A program made the position numbers and the translations under genes. A stretch of DNA of 64,000 nt from Polyangium spumosum (lineage in GTDB: Bacteria > Myxococcota_A > Polyangia > Polyangiales > Polyangiaceae), in NCBI RefSeq assembly GCF_009649845.1, contig NZ_WJIE01000001.1, positions 124,001 to 188,000 of the forward strand. The letters run 5' to 3'. The notes beneath the pieces were generated by a model. That model made no database searches. It was given only the letters and a program-made list of their open reading frames with translations, and was not told the DNA's origin. Below, piece after piece: positions 1 to 7,486 of this stretch. Position 1 is the first letter of the stretch, and each line of letters begins with the position of its first letter.

Positions 1-915
1 GGCGCCGCACCACCACGCCGCGAGCGTCTTGCCGTCGGGCAAAAACGCCATCGGCCCCGGGCTCGCCGTCCAGAGAGGGCGCGCGAGCGACACGCTGAAG
101 AGCTGCGTCGCGCGTGTCCGGCCGAGCGCCACGACGAGCTCCCCGTCCGGCGAGAAATCGAGCGCCGCCACGCCGCGCAGGAGCTTCTGGCCGTTCATCA
201 CCGAGAGCACCGCGCGTGGCTCGCCCTCTCGATCCCGCTCGAACAGGCGGATGCGCGAGTCCGGCCCGGCCGCCGCGACGAGCTCGCCGTCGGGGGAAAA
301 CGCGACGGCCGCGTCGTGCTCCCGCACGCCCTTCGGCCGCACCTCCTGAAAATCGTCCGTCGACCAGTGCACCACCGGCGTCGCGCCCGTCGCGGCCGTG
401 AGCAGGCGACCGTCGGGGCTCCACGCGAGGCTACGCAGCCTGCGCCGGTGCGGGTACACGAGCACGTGCACCAGCGCTTCCCCCGCGAGGTCGTAGACGA
501 GCACCGCGCTCGTCAGGCGATCGGCCGTCACCGCGAGCAACTTGCCGTCCGGCGAGAGCGCGATCGGCGCCTCGCCGCGCCACGGCTCGGGCGTCAGGCA
601 TTTGCCCGAGACGAGCTCGAAGACCCGCACCGTGTACGCCGCCTCGTCGGCCTCCACGCGCGCGTCGACGGCGAACCTGGCTGCGCTCGGCGGCGCGCGT
701 GTGTCGTCCGACCACGCCGTCACCAGGCGCGCGCCGTCGGGCGAGAGCGCGAGCCCCGTCGCGCCCACGCCGAACCGGAAGAGCGCTCGGCCGACGCGCA
801 GATCGTAGACGACCGTGCGTCCGTTGCCGATCGCCGAAGCCGCGAGCCGCTTGCCGTCGGCGGAGACGGCGAGGGCCGTGGCCTCGTGCGAGAGGGGGAG
901 TTGACTGGCGTGCAC
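1..915 (-). CDS. WD40-repeat-type beta-propeller protein (3' end cut by window edge)
   Basis: The reverse strand carries an open frame running off the left edge. It contains at least five copies of a blade-like signature ending in SPDG or a close variant: SADGK, ALSPDG (twice), AWSPDG, AFSPDG and DFSPDG, each followed by a strand such as LLAVTADR or LVAAAGPD. This is the WD40/YVTN propeller pattern, a scaffold for protein contacts rather than catalysis. The best start is GTG at 915; no clear ribosome site fixes it, and no signal peptide is visible from there. Reading frames on the opposite strand over the same DNA are shadows. Partners and role are unknown. Confidence 0.72.
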   Translation of the reverse strand, partial: MHASQLPLSHEATALAVSADGKRLAASAIGNGRTVVYDLRVGRALFRFGVGATGLALSPDGARLVTAWSDDTRAPPSAARFAVDARVEADEAAYTVRVFELVSGKCLTPEPWRGEAPIALSPDGKLLAVTADRLTSAVLVYDLAGEALVHVLVYPHRRRLRSLAWSPDGRLLTAATGATPVVHWSTDDFQEVRPKGVREHDAAVAFSPDGELVAAAGPDSRIRLFERDREGEPRAVLSVMNGQKLLRGVAALDFSPDGELVVALGRTRATQLFSVSLARPLWTASPGPMAFLPDGKTLAAWWCGA

Positions 916-997
916 GCGGCACGAGTCTAGCGCCCTCGCGCCCGCGAGACGATGCCCCGCGGCGCCCGAAATTCTTTTTGATCGTTCGTTTGCCCGA

Positions 998-2113
998 TTA
1001 CCGCGCGTGCGGTTCGTCGCGGCCGCCGGCGAAGTAGGCCTCGAGCAGCTCGCGGCCGACGATGTTCGCCTTGGTGCGCCAGGTAAGGTCGTTCGCCAGC
1101 ATGACGGCGACGGCGATCTCCGGTTTGTCGGCGGGCGCGAACGAGGTGAACCACGAGAACATACGCGCGGGCTTCTTGCCGACCAGCGTGCCGGTCTTCG
1201 CGGCCACGGCCATGCCCGGCAAGGCGCGTGTCCCGTCGGCGTGACGGAAGGCCTTCACGCACGTCCCTCGTTTCGTCGTCACCTGGAGCATGCGGTTCAG
1301 CGTGCGCGCGACGCGCGGATCGAGGGCGCGGCGCTCGACGACGCGGGCGACGGGGACGCCGGGATCCTTCAGCACGAGCCGCACGCGCTCGCCGCCGTTG
1401 GCGATCGTCTGCATCGCGAAGAGGGCGCCGAGCGGCGAGAGTTTTCCGTTCCAGAACCCCGCCGCCGCGCGGGCCATGCCGAAGGGATCGTCGGGGATGT
1501 CGACGCGGCCCGAGCTCGCGGGCACGTCGATCGGCAGCTCGCCCGTGAAGCCGAGCGTGCCTGCCATGCGCCGGAGATCACCGGCGTCGAGGTGCTTCTT
1601 CGCCATCTTCGCGAAGACGACGTTGATGCTCTTGCCGAGCGCCTCGCCGAACGTCGTGCAGGCGGAGCCGCGGCTCTCCAGATCGGCCGGCTTGATGCTG
1701 CTGAAGCCGCCCGAATAACACGTCTCCGTGCTGGCGTTCGCGTACCCGCCTTCGAGCAGGGCCGCGGCCGTGACGATCTTGAACAGGCTCGCGCTCGGGG
1801 CGTGGGGTTCGGCCACGTAGTCGCGGCCGCCGCGGCTCGCCCAGACGAGGATCCGCCCGGTCCGCACGTCCGACGCGACGATCGCGGCCTCGGGTGCGTC
1901 CGAGCGCGCGAGCAGCCGCTCGGCCTTCTGTTGCAGGCGCGGATCGAGCGTCAGGCGCACGGGCTTTTCCTTGCCGCCGACGGCGCCGTACACCGCGCCG
2001 TCGGTGACACGGATGCGGTGCAGGCCACGCGGCGCGGCGTGCGCGTCGGGCGAGCCGAGGAGGAGGACCGAGGCGAGCGCGACCGGGGCGAGGAGGGAGC
2101 GGATCGGAGACAC
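998..2113 (-). CDS. penicillin-binding protein, stand-alone transpeptidase domain
   Basis: This 371-residue protein has an N-terminal hydrophobic export signal (residues about 6-27) followed by a penicillin-binding transpeptidase domain. The three active-site motifs are in order: SLFK (S109, K112), SIN (S162-N164) and KTGT (306-309). It should cross-link peptidoglycan peptides in the periplasm and be acylated by beta-lactams. At about 370 residues it lacks the large N-terminal dimerisation domain of PBP2/PBP3 proteins. A longer in-frame start at 2221 would overlap ribA, so GTG at 2113 (or 2116) just before the signal is preferred. It is divergent from ribA with a 92-nt gap. Confidence 0.85.
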   Translation of the reverse strand: MSPIRSLLAPVALASVLLLGSPDAHAAPRGLHRIRVTDGAVYGAVGGKEKPVRLTLDPRLQQKAERLLARSDAPEAAIVASDVRTGRILVWASRGGRDYVAEPHAPSASLFKIVTAAALLEGGYANASTETCYSGGFSSIKPADLESRGSACTTFGEALGKSINVVFAKMAKKHLDAGDLRRMAGTLGFTGELPIDVPASSGRVDIPDDPFGMARAAAGFWNGKLSPLGALFAMQTIANGGERVRLVLKDPGVPVARVVERRALDPRVARTLNRMLQVTTKRGTCVKAFRHADGTRALPGMAVAAKTGTLVGKKPARMFSWFTSFAPADKPEIAVAVMLANDLTWRTKANIVGRELLEAYFAGGRDEPHAR

Positions 2114-2205
2114 CACGGGGGCTATCGATCGAACGGCGCGTGCAGGCCAAGATTTTTGGCAGCGGCCCCTTGGCCTGCTAGTCGCAAGGCGAGAGAGGAG
2201 AGTCG

Positions 2206-2979
2206 ATGGCGGACGAGGCACGCAGGGCGCTGGCAGAGCTCGTCGAGCGCGACAAGAACCACGCGTGTGACGGCTTCGGCCCTGCGGGGGTCTGCGTGCG
2301 TGTGGTCGGCGTCGCGGATCTTCCCACGCGGGTCGGCCGCTTCCAGATCGTGGCGTTCTGGAACAACCGCGACGCGAAGGAGCACGTGGCCATGGTGCAC
2401 GGCGACGTGATCGGCGCCGAGGAGGTGCCCACGCGCCTGCACTCGGAGTGCCTGACGGGCGACGTGATGGGCTCGCTCCGATGCGACTGCCGGGATCAGC
2501 TCCTCGAGGGCTTGCGGCGGATCCAGTCGATGGAGCGCGGCATCCTGCTCTACCTGCGGCAGGAGGGCCGGGGCATCGGGCTCATCAACAAGATCCGGGC
2601 GTACGGGCTGCAGGATCAGGGCCTCGACACGGTGGAGGCGAACCTGGCGCTCGGCTTCCGCGACGACGAGCGCGATTACGCGGTGGCGGCGCACATGCTG
2701 CAAAGCCTCGCGGTGAAATCGGTCCGGCTCATCACGAACAACCCGAACAAGATAAGCCAGCTCGGGCAATACGGCGTCGAGGTGGCGGGCCGGATCCCGC
2801 ACGTGATCCCGCCGAACGAGTACAACAAGTTTTACCTCGAGACGAAGGCGAAGCGCAGCGGCCACTACATCGACACCGAGGGCAAGCCGCACCTCGCCGA
2901 GCAGAGTGATCCGGTGATGGTCGACGGAATGGCGGGGCCGGCCGACGAGGACCCGGCCGAGACGGACGTGGGCCGCTGA
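2206..2979 (+). CDS. ribA: GTP cyclohydrolase II
   Basis: The 257-residue protein opens the imidazole ring of GTP to give the first riboflavin intermediate, formate and pyrophosphate, in the cytoplasm. The zinc ligands are visible as C82, C93 and C95 in the region RLHSECLTGD...LRCDCRD, followed by the RQEGRGIGL loop and NNPNK near the C-terminus, all standard for the family. It is the monofunctional form, not fused to the RibB (DHBP synthase) domain. ATG at 2206 sits behind a purine-rich GAGAGAGGAGAG leader. A roughly 45-residue acidic tail after the catalytic core is unusual but short. No other riboflavin gene is adjacent. Confidence 0.95.
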   Translation: MADEARRALAELVERDKNHACDGFGPAGVCVRVVGVADLPTRVGRFQIVAFWNNRDAKEHVAMVHGDVIGAEEVPTRLHSECLTGDVMGSLRCDCRDQLLEGLRRIQSMERGILLYLRQEGRGIGLINKIRAYGLQDQGLDTVEANLALGFRDDERDYAVAAHMLQSLAVKSVRLITNNPNKISQLGQYGVEVAGRIPHVIPPNEYNKFYLETKAKRSGHYIDTEGKPHLAEQSDPVMVDGMAGPADEDPAETDVGR

Positions 2980-3074
2980 CGGGCCTTCAACGAGTACGCG
3001 AGGGGCAAGCGTTTGCCCGACGGGCGCGGGGGCGGAAGTGGACACGCCCGGGGCGCGTCGTGTACGATCCTGCA

Positions 3075-4001
3075 ATGCATGACTTCCTTCGTCCGGGCAG
3101 AGCGTGGATCCTTGGCGCCGTCGTCAGCGTCGTCGTGATGGCCTGCGGCGCGAGCCCCGCCGATCCGACGGGCGCGACGGGCAGCGCGGGGGGCGCGACG
3201 GGCGGCGGCTCCGCGGGGGGCGGCATGGGCGGCCTCGGGGGCATGGGCGGAATGGGCGGAATGGGAATGGGCGGCGACGGCGGCATCAACTTCACGAGCG
3301 GCAACGGCGGCGGCCCGCCCGCGGTCGACGTCGACGTCGTCCTCACGGCCGACAATGCCTATAGCTTCGGGTATGGCGACGCGGCCGGCATCAACACGTT
3401 CATCCAGGGCTCGCGCGCGCAGACCGCCGGCCAGATCTTCAATTGCGGCGAGGGCCCCGAGGCCTATGTCGTGCCCGCCGCCGCCGCCCCGCCGTCCGCC
3501 TACCTCTACATCGTGACCTGGGACGATCTCGCGGTGACCCAAGGCGTACTCGGGCAATTCCGCCGCGGCACCGGCGCGCCGCTTTATACCGGCGACGGCC
3601 AGTTCGAGGTCTGCGCGACGGGCATCAACATGCAGAGCAGCCAGACCGGCCCCACGCAGGACGAGATCAACCAGCAGATCGCCCTTTGCAACAGCGGCAG
3701 CGGCGACGACGCCACCACGAGCGGCGGCTGGGTGAACGCGGCCGGGGCCGTGACGCCGGGCGCGACGGGCTCGCTCGCGGTCGGCGAGGCCAACGACCCC
3801 ACGCCGGGCGGCACCTTCCCGCCCACGTGCCCCACGGGCGCCGCGCCCCCGGGCACGGCCAGCATCGACCCGGAGGCGCACTGGATGTGGTATCAGCCGG
3901 GCGGCGTGGCCAACCCATTCCAGTCGACCGGCTCGAACACGTTCCGCGCGTACCTGATCTTCCGCATCGCGGCCGAGGATATCCCGCTGCCGCCGAAGTG
4001 A
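3075..4001 (+). CDS. Gly-rich lipoprotein of unknown function
   Basis: A 308-residue predicted lipoprotein: a signal helix ends in the lipobox VMAC (C24), followed by about 45 residues made almost wholly of Gly, Ala, Ser and Met, typical of myxobacterial surface lipoproteins. The remaining ~230 residues form a globular domain I do not recognise, with several Cys and Trp residues. GTG at 3060 is possible, but ATG at 3075 places the signal peptide better. It probably sits in the outer membrane. It follows ribA by 95 nt on the same strand, with no functional link evident. The 43-bp repeat array starts 11 nt after its stop codon. Confidence 0.7.
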   Translation: MHDFLRPGRAWILGAVVSVVVMACGASPADPTGATGSAGGATGGGSAGGGMGGLGGMGGMGGMGMGGDGGINFTSGNGGGPPAVDVDVVLTADNAYSFGYGDAAGINTFIQGSRAQTAGQIFNCGEGPEAYVVPAAAAPPSAYLYIVTWDDLAVTQGVLGQFRRGTGAPLYTGDGQFEVCATGINMQSSQTGPTQDEINQQIALCNSGSGDDATTSGGWVNAAGAVTPGATGSLAVGEANDPTPGGTFPPTCPTGAAPPGTASIDPEAHWMWYQPGGVANPFQSTGSNTFRAYLIFRIAAEDIPLPPK

Positions 4002-4011
4002 CTGATTCGCG

Positions 4012-4310
4012 CGAACCGGCTCGTCGTCCGTCGACGTAGCCGTTCTGCCACACGAGAACCCACACGTCGACCGCCGACCGAGCGCCTCGGGGGCCCAGAA
4101 CGACACCGTCGACGCCCCGCGTGAGGGCCCTTCCTCCAGAACGACCTCGTCGACCGTCGACGATCGGGTTTTGCCATCGCAGAACGACCCCGTCGACCGT
4201 CGACGATCGGGTTTTGCCATCGCAGAACGACCTCGTCGACCGTCGACGATCGGGTTTTGTGGTCGCCGAACGGCCTCGTCGGTGATCGACCGAACCGTTC
4301 TGCGGCCCGA
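4012..4310. repeat. array of seven ~43-bp units with palindromic GTCGAC core
   Basis: Counting from the recurring GAAC (CAGAACG in the best units), units begin at about 4012, 4055, 4097, 4138, 4181, 4224 and 4267, so the period is 41-43 bp. The three best units (4138-4266) are nearly identical and carry GTCGACCGTCGAC followed by GATCGGGTTTTG. The outer units are degenerate, and copies in inverted orientation (CGTTCTG in place of CAGAACG) occur near 4041 and 4289, so the array is roughly symmetric. It fills most of the 447-bp gap between the lipoprotein and the LuxR-type gene; I see no gene in it. Function is unknown. Confidence 0.85.
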
Positions 4311-4448
4311 GCGGACCCGGGAGCGGCGCCCGGGAGGGCTCCCCGCCGCAAAACGCGCCCGTCGGATGAAGCCAATCGACGCCGGGCATCCGGGCGCCGT
4401 GACGGGTGATTTGTTCGGGCCTCGAGACGTGGTACGTATCGCGACGTC

Positions 4449-5621
4449 GTGAGCGCGCGGATGGGGCTCGAGGCGGGGATCAAGCTGCTCAACAAGAAGG
4501 CGTTCCTCGTCGAGCGGCTCGGCCCCGAGGCCTGGCGCTCGGCCTTGCAGCGCTTGCTGCCCTCGGAACGCGAAAGGCTCACGGAGATCGACGAGGCCGG
4601 CTGGTATGACGTCGCGTTGAGCCAGAAGCTCATCCACGCCATCCACGAGCGCTTCGGACCGGGCGACTCGATGTTGCTCGCGCTCGGGCGCTACGAGGCC
4701 GACCGCGAGTTCGGCACCGCCCACCGCTGGTACCTGCGCCTCGTGCCGGCCTCGTTCGCGATACGCAACATGGACCTGTACTGGCGGCGGAGCCACGACA
4801 CCGGCACGTTCAAGGCGGAGCTCGGGGCCTCTCGGGTCACGGCCGAGCTCGAGGGCTGGGCCGTGGTCGACCGGCTCATGTGCGTCACGATCCTCGGGTT
4901 CCTCGGCCGCGCGCTCGAGATCCTCGGCGCGCGCGTCGCCGATCTCGAGCACCCGCATTGCCGCGCGCTCGGCGCCGCGACCTGCGTGTTCCGCGCGAAG
5001 ATCGGCTGGCCGCGAAATGCCCTCCGCGCGACGAAGCGCCCGTCGAAGGCCGATCTCCCGCTCATCGCGCAGGAGCTCACGCAATACACCGATCTCGATG
5101 TCCTCGCGGACGCGCTGCTCGAGCTGCTCCATCGGGAAATGGGTCACGATCACGTCGCGCTCTGGTTCACGGGCATGGATGGCGACGCGAGGCTCCTTCG
5201 CGAGGTGGGCGCGCGGGGCGGCCGCTCCGAGCGCAGCTTCGTCCTCACGGTCGCGGGCCGCACGGTGGGCAAGATCGACGTCGGCGGGCCGGAGCGCGGC
5301 GCCGAGGGTCGGGGCCTCGTGGACGAGCTCGTGCCGTTCATTGCCGTCGCCGTCGCCGGCGCGCGCGCCCCGGAGGCGTTCCCCGCGCCCGAGCGAGGCG
5401 GCGTCGAGCGGCGCCTCGAGCGCGCCAAGGCGCTCTGGTCGCTCACGCATCGCCAGGCGGAGGTGCTCTCGCTCGTCGCGTCGGGCCGGACGAACAAGGA
5501 GATCGCGGCGGCGCTCGGCTGCACCGAGGGCACCGTCGAGGTGCACGTCACGCATGTCCTGCGCAAATGTGGCGCGTCGAACCGGGCCGCGCTCGCGGCG
5601 CGGTTCTGGGGAGAGCTGTAG
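4449..5621 (+). CDS. LuxR-type transcriptional regulator with unidentified N-terminal sensor region
   Basis: A 390-residue protein with a clear C-terminal LuxR/FixJ helix-turn-helix at about residues 332-390 (LTHRQAEVLSLVASGRTNKEIA, then GCTEGTVEVHVTHVLRK). The first ~190 residues form one domain that I cannot assign; its shape and Cys/Arg/Trp-rich end loosely recall small-molecule sensor domains of myxobacteria (low confidence). Residues about 205-315 may be GAF-like. There is no receiver domain, so it is not an ordinary response regulator. The start is GTG at 4449, or ATG at 4461. The IS begins 53 nt downstream, so any target in that direction has been separated from it. Confidence 0.8.
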   Translation: MSARMGLEAGIKLLNKKAFLVERLGPEAWRSALQRLLPSERERLTEIDEAGWYDVALSQKLIHAIHERFGPGDSMLLALGRYEADREFGTAHRWYLRLVPASFAIRNMDLYWRRSHDTGTFKAELGASRVTAELEGWAVVDRLMCVTILGFLGRALEILGARVADLEHPHCRALGAATCVFRAKIGWPRNALRATKRPSKADLPLIAQELTQYTDLDVLADALLELLHREMGHDHVALWFTGMDGDARLLREVGARGGRSERSFVLTVAGRTVGKIDVGGPERGAEGRGLVDELVPFIAVAVAGARAPEAFPAPERGGVERRLERAKALWSLTHRQAEVLSLVASGRTNKEIAAALGCTEGTVEVHVTHVLRKCGASNRAALAARFWGEL

Positions 5622-5670
5622 CTTTGCGGCCTATGGGTTTCCCCGTATGGATCCGAGCACGCGAGACCCT

Positions 5671-5692
5671 CTAGAGCGGCGATCAGTTCCAC
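5671..5692 (+). repeat. IS left end: CTAG target duplication and left terminal inverted repeat
   Basis: CTAG at 5671-5674 is followed by AGCGGCGATCAGTTCCAC (5675-5692). The reverse complement of the right end reads AGCGCCGAACGGTTCGAT; 13 of 18 positions agree, and CTAG recurs directly outside it. This fixes the left boundary of the element. Confidence 0.8.
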
Positions 5693-7428
5693 TTCTCCCC
5701 TCATTTCGCGGACTTGTGCGATGGGGATCGACACGCGCCTTCAGGCATGATCCACTATGCGCGGCTCGCCCAGCCGACGGAGTGGATTGCTGTGTTGACG
5801 ACCGTTCCCCGCTGGACCCCGAGCCCGCTCATCATCGCGGAAGAGCAGGAGATGCTGGACCGACTCGGCAAGCGCCGTCGGCAGTTCGCCTTCTTGCGCC
5901 TTCACCGCGCGGAGCTTTTCGACGAGGCTTTCCAGGACGAGCTCGCGGCAATGTACCGCGATACAGGCGAGGGCAAGATGCCGGTGCCCCCCGCGCTCCT
6001 ATGCATGGTCTTGCTTCTGCAAGCGTATACGGGCGCGTCCGATGCCGAGGCCATCGACTCGATGGTCGACGATCGGCGATGGCAGCTCGTGCTCGGCATG
6101 CTCGGCTCCAAGAAACCGGCCTTCGCGCAAGGCACGCTGCAGAGCTTCCGTGAGCGGTTGATCCGTCACGACATGGATCTTCGCCTCCTCGAGCGCACCG
6201 TCGAGCTCGCGAAGAAGACGAAAGGCTTCGATTGGAAAAAGCTACCCAAGTCGTTACGGATCGGCGTCGATTCGCGACCGCTGGAGGGCGCTGGGCGTGT
6301 CGAAGATACCTTCAATCTGCTCGGCCGCGCCACGGCGAAGCTGCTTTCTGCCGCCGCCATGATGCTCGGGCGCAGGGCCGAAGAGATCGCGGCTTGTGCA
6401 GGCGCGCCCGTGTTTCTGGCGTCGAGCATCAAGACGGGGCTGGACATCGATTGGACGGATCCAGAGCAGAAGGCCGACGCAATCGGCGAGCTCGTGAGGC
6501 AGATTGACGCCATCGAAGCCTGGATCCGCGCGCAGGTCGGCGAGGCAGCGGAGGAGCCTCCGCTCAAGGATCTGCTCGAGCTCATCGCGCAGCTTCGCGA
6601 GCAGGACCTGGATCCGGAGCCGCCAGGCGGCGGACCACGGATTCGCGAAGGGGTCGCGAAGGATCGCCGCGTTTCGATCGAGGACCCCGATATGCGCCAC
6701 GGGCGCAAGAGCAAGAGCAAGCGATTCAACGGCTACAAGCAGCATATCGCCGCGGACCTCGACACCGAGCTGATCCTGGCGTGCGCCGTCACGCCGGCCA
6801 ACCGCCCGGAAGGGGAAGGCGCTGCCGATCTAAAGGAGGATCTCGCGCGCTCGCCACGGCACGAGGCCATTGGAGAGGTATTCGTCGACCGAGCCTACGT
6901 GAACAGCGAGATCGTCGAAGCCTCGGCTGAAAATGGCGCGAAGGTGTACTGCAAGCCATGGAACGGGACCAACGGCGACCTCTTCAAGAAGGCCGACTTC
7001 AAGCTGAACTTCCGGCTCCGAACGGTCACGTGCCCGGCGGGCCAGACGCAGAGATTCCGTCCTGGTGAGGTCGTGGAATTCGACCCCGCAATCTGCAATG
7101 CGTGTCCTCTGCGGTCTCGCTGCACGAAAGCGAGCAACGACGCCGGCCGGACCATAAGCATCGCTGCCGACGAGCAGAGGCAGCAACGATTCCGCAAACT
7201 CGTCGGGACGACCAAAGGCCGCGAAGCCCTCAGGAAGCGCGTTGGCGTGGAGCACCGACTCGCCCACCTTGCGTCCAAGCAGGGGCCACGTGCCCGCTAT
7301 CGAGGCTTACGCAACAACCTCTTCGACCTGAGGCGCCATGCCACCGTGCTGAACCTCGAGGTGATCCAGCGTCGCAGCGACATGGCCAACGCCGCGTAGT
7401 TCCTGGGACGATCGAACCGTTCGGCGCT
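5675..7428 (+). mobile_element. IS1182-type insertion sequence, 1,754 bp, apparently intact
   Basis: One transposase gene (5747-7399) lies between imperfect 18-bp terminal inverted repeats (5675-5692 and 7411-7428), bounded on both sides by the 4-bp palindrome CTAG. Removing the element and one CTAG rejoins a plausible empty site in the gap upstream of the phospholipase-like gene. The reading frame is unbroken, so it may be active. Third-codon positions look less GC-biased than in the neighbours, which fits recent arrival from elsewhere. Confidence 0.85.
5747..7399 (+). CDS. IS1182-family DDE transposase
   Basis: About 550 residues from ATG 5747; an upstream GTG at 5714 gives 11 more residues but lies near the element's end. 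The N-terminus carries the IS1182-type DUF772 region (LLCMVLLLQAYTGASD). Catalytic acids are likely the Asp in IGVDSRPL, the Asp in FVDRAYVN and the Glu in VGVEHRLAH. A Cys cluster (CNACPLRSRC) lies in the C-terminal third, as in IS1182 relatives. It should excise and insert the element by DDE chemistry. It is read in the same direction as the downstream phospholipase-like gene, so read-through is possible. Confidence 0.93.
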   Translation: MIHYARLAQPTEWIAVLTTVPRWTPSPLIIAEEQEMLDRLGKRRRQFAFLRLHRAELFDEAFQDELAAMYRDTGEGKMPVPPALLCMVLLLQAYTGASDAEAIDSMVDDRRWQLVLGMLGSKKPAFAQGTLQSFRERLIRHDMDLRLLERTVELAKKTKGFDWKKLPKSLRIGVDSRPLEGAGRVEDTFNLLGRATAKLLSAAAMMLGRRAEEIAACAGAPVFLASSIKTGLDIDWTDPEQKADAIGELVRQIDAIEAWIRAQVGEAAEEPPLKDLLELIAQLREQDLDPEPPGGGPRIREGVAKDRRVSIEDPDMRHGRKSKSKRFNGYKQHIAADLDTELILACAVTPANRPEGEGAADLKEDLARSPRHEAIGEVFVDRAYVNSEIVEASAENGAKVYCKPWNGTNGDLFKKADFKLNFRLRTVTCPAGQTQRFRPGEVVEFDPAICNACPLRSRCTKASNDAGRTISIAADEQRQQRFRKLVGTTKGREALRKRVGVEHRLAHLASKQGPRARYRGLRNNLFDLRRHATVLNLEVIQRRSDMANAA

Positions 7429-7432
7429 CTAG
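7411..7432 (+). repeat. IS right end: right terminal inverted repeat and CTAG target duplication
   Basis: The forward strand reads ATCGAACCGTTCGGCGCT (7411-7428), then CTAG (7429-7432). It is the inverted partner of the left end (13 of 18 matches), and CTAG is the direct repeat expected from target duplication. Confidence 0.8.
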
Positions 7433-7486
7433 CCTCCCTTGCGCGTCCCCGATGCCCGGGCGACGAACGCCGGAGGTGACAAGGTC

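Noticed and set aside
431-922. Frame of 163 residues inside the WD40-type gene region
   Set aside because: It is one base out of the frame that carries the SPDG repeats and has shadow composition.
4012-4310. 43-bp array as a CRISPR
   Set aside because: Units are contiguous without unique spacers of fixed length, and no cas gene is near. The same holds for 27690-27982.
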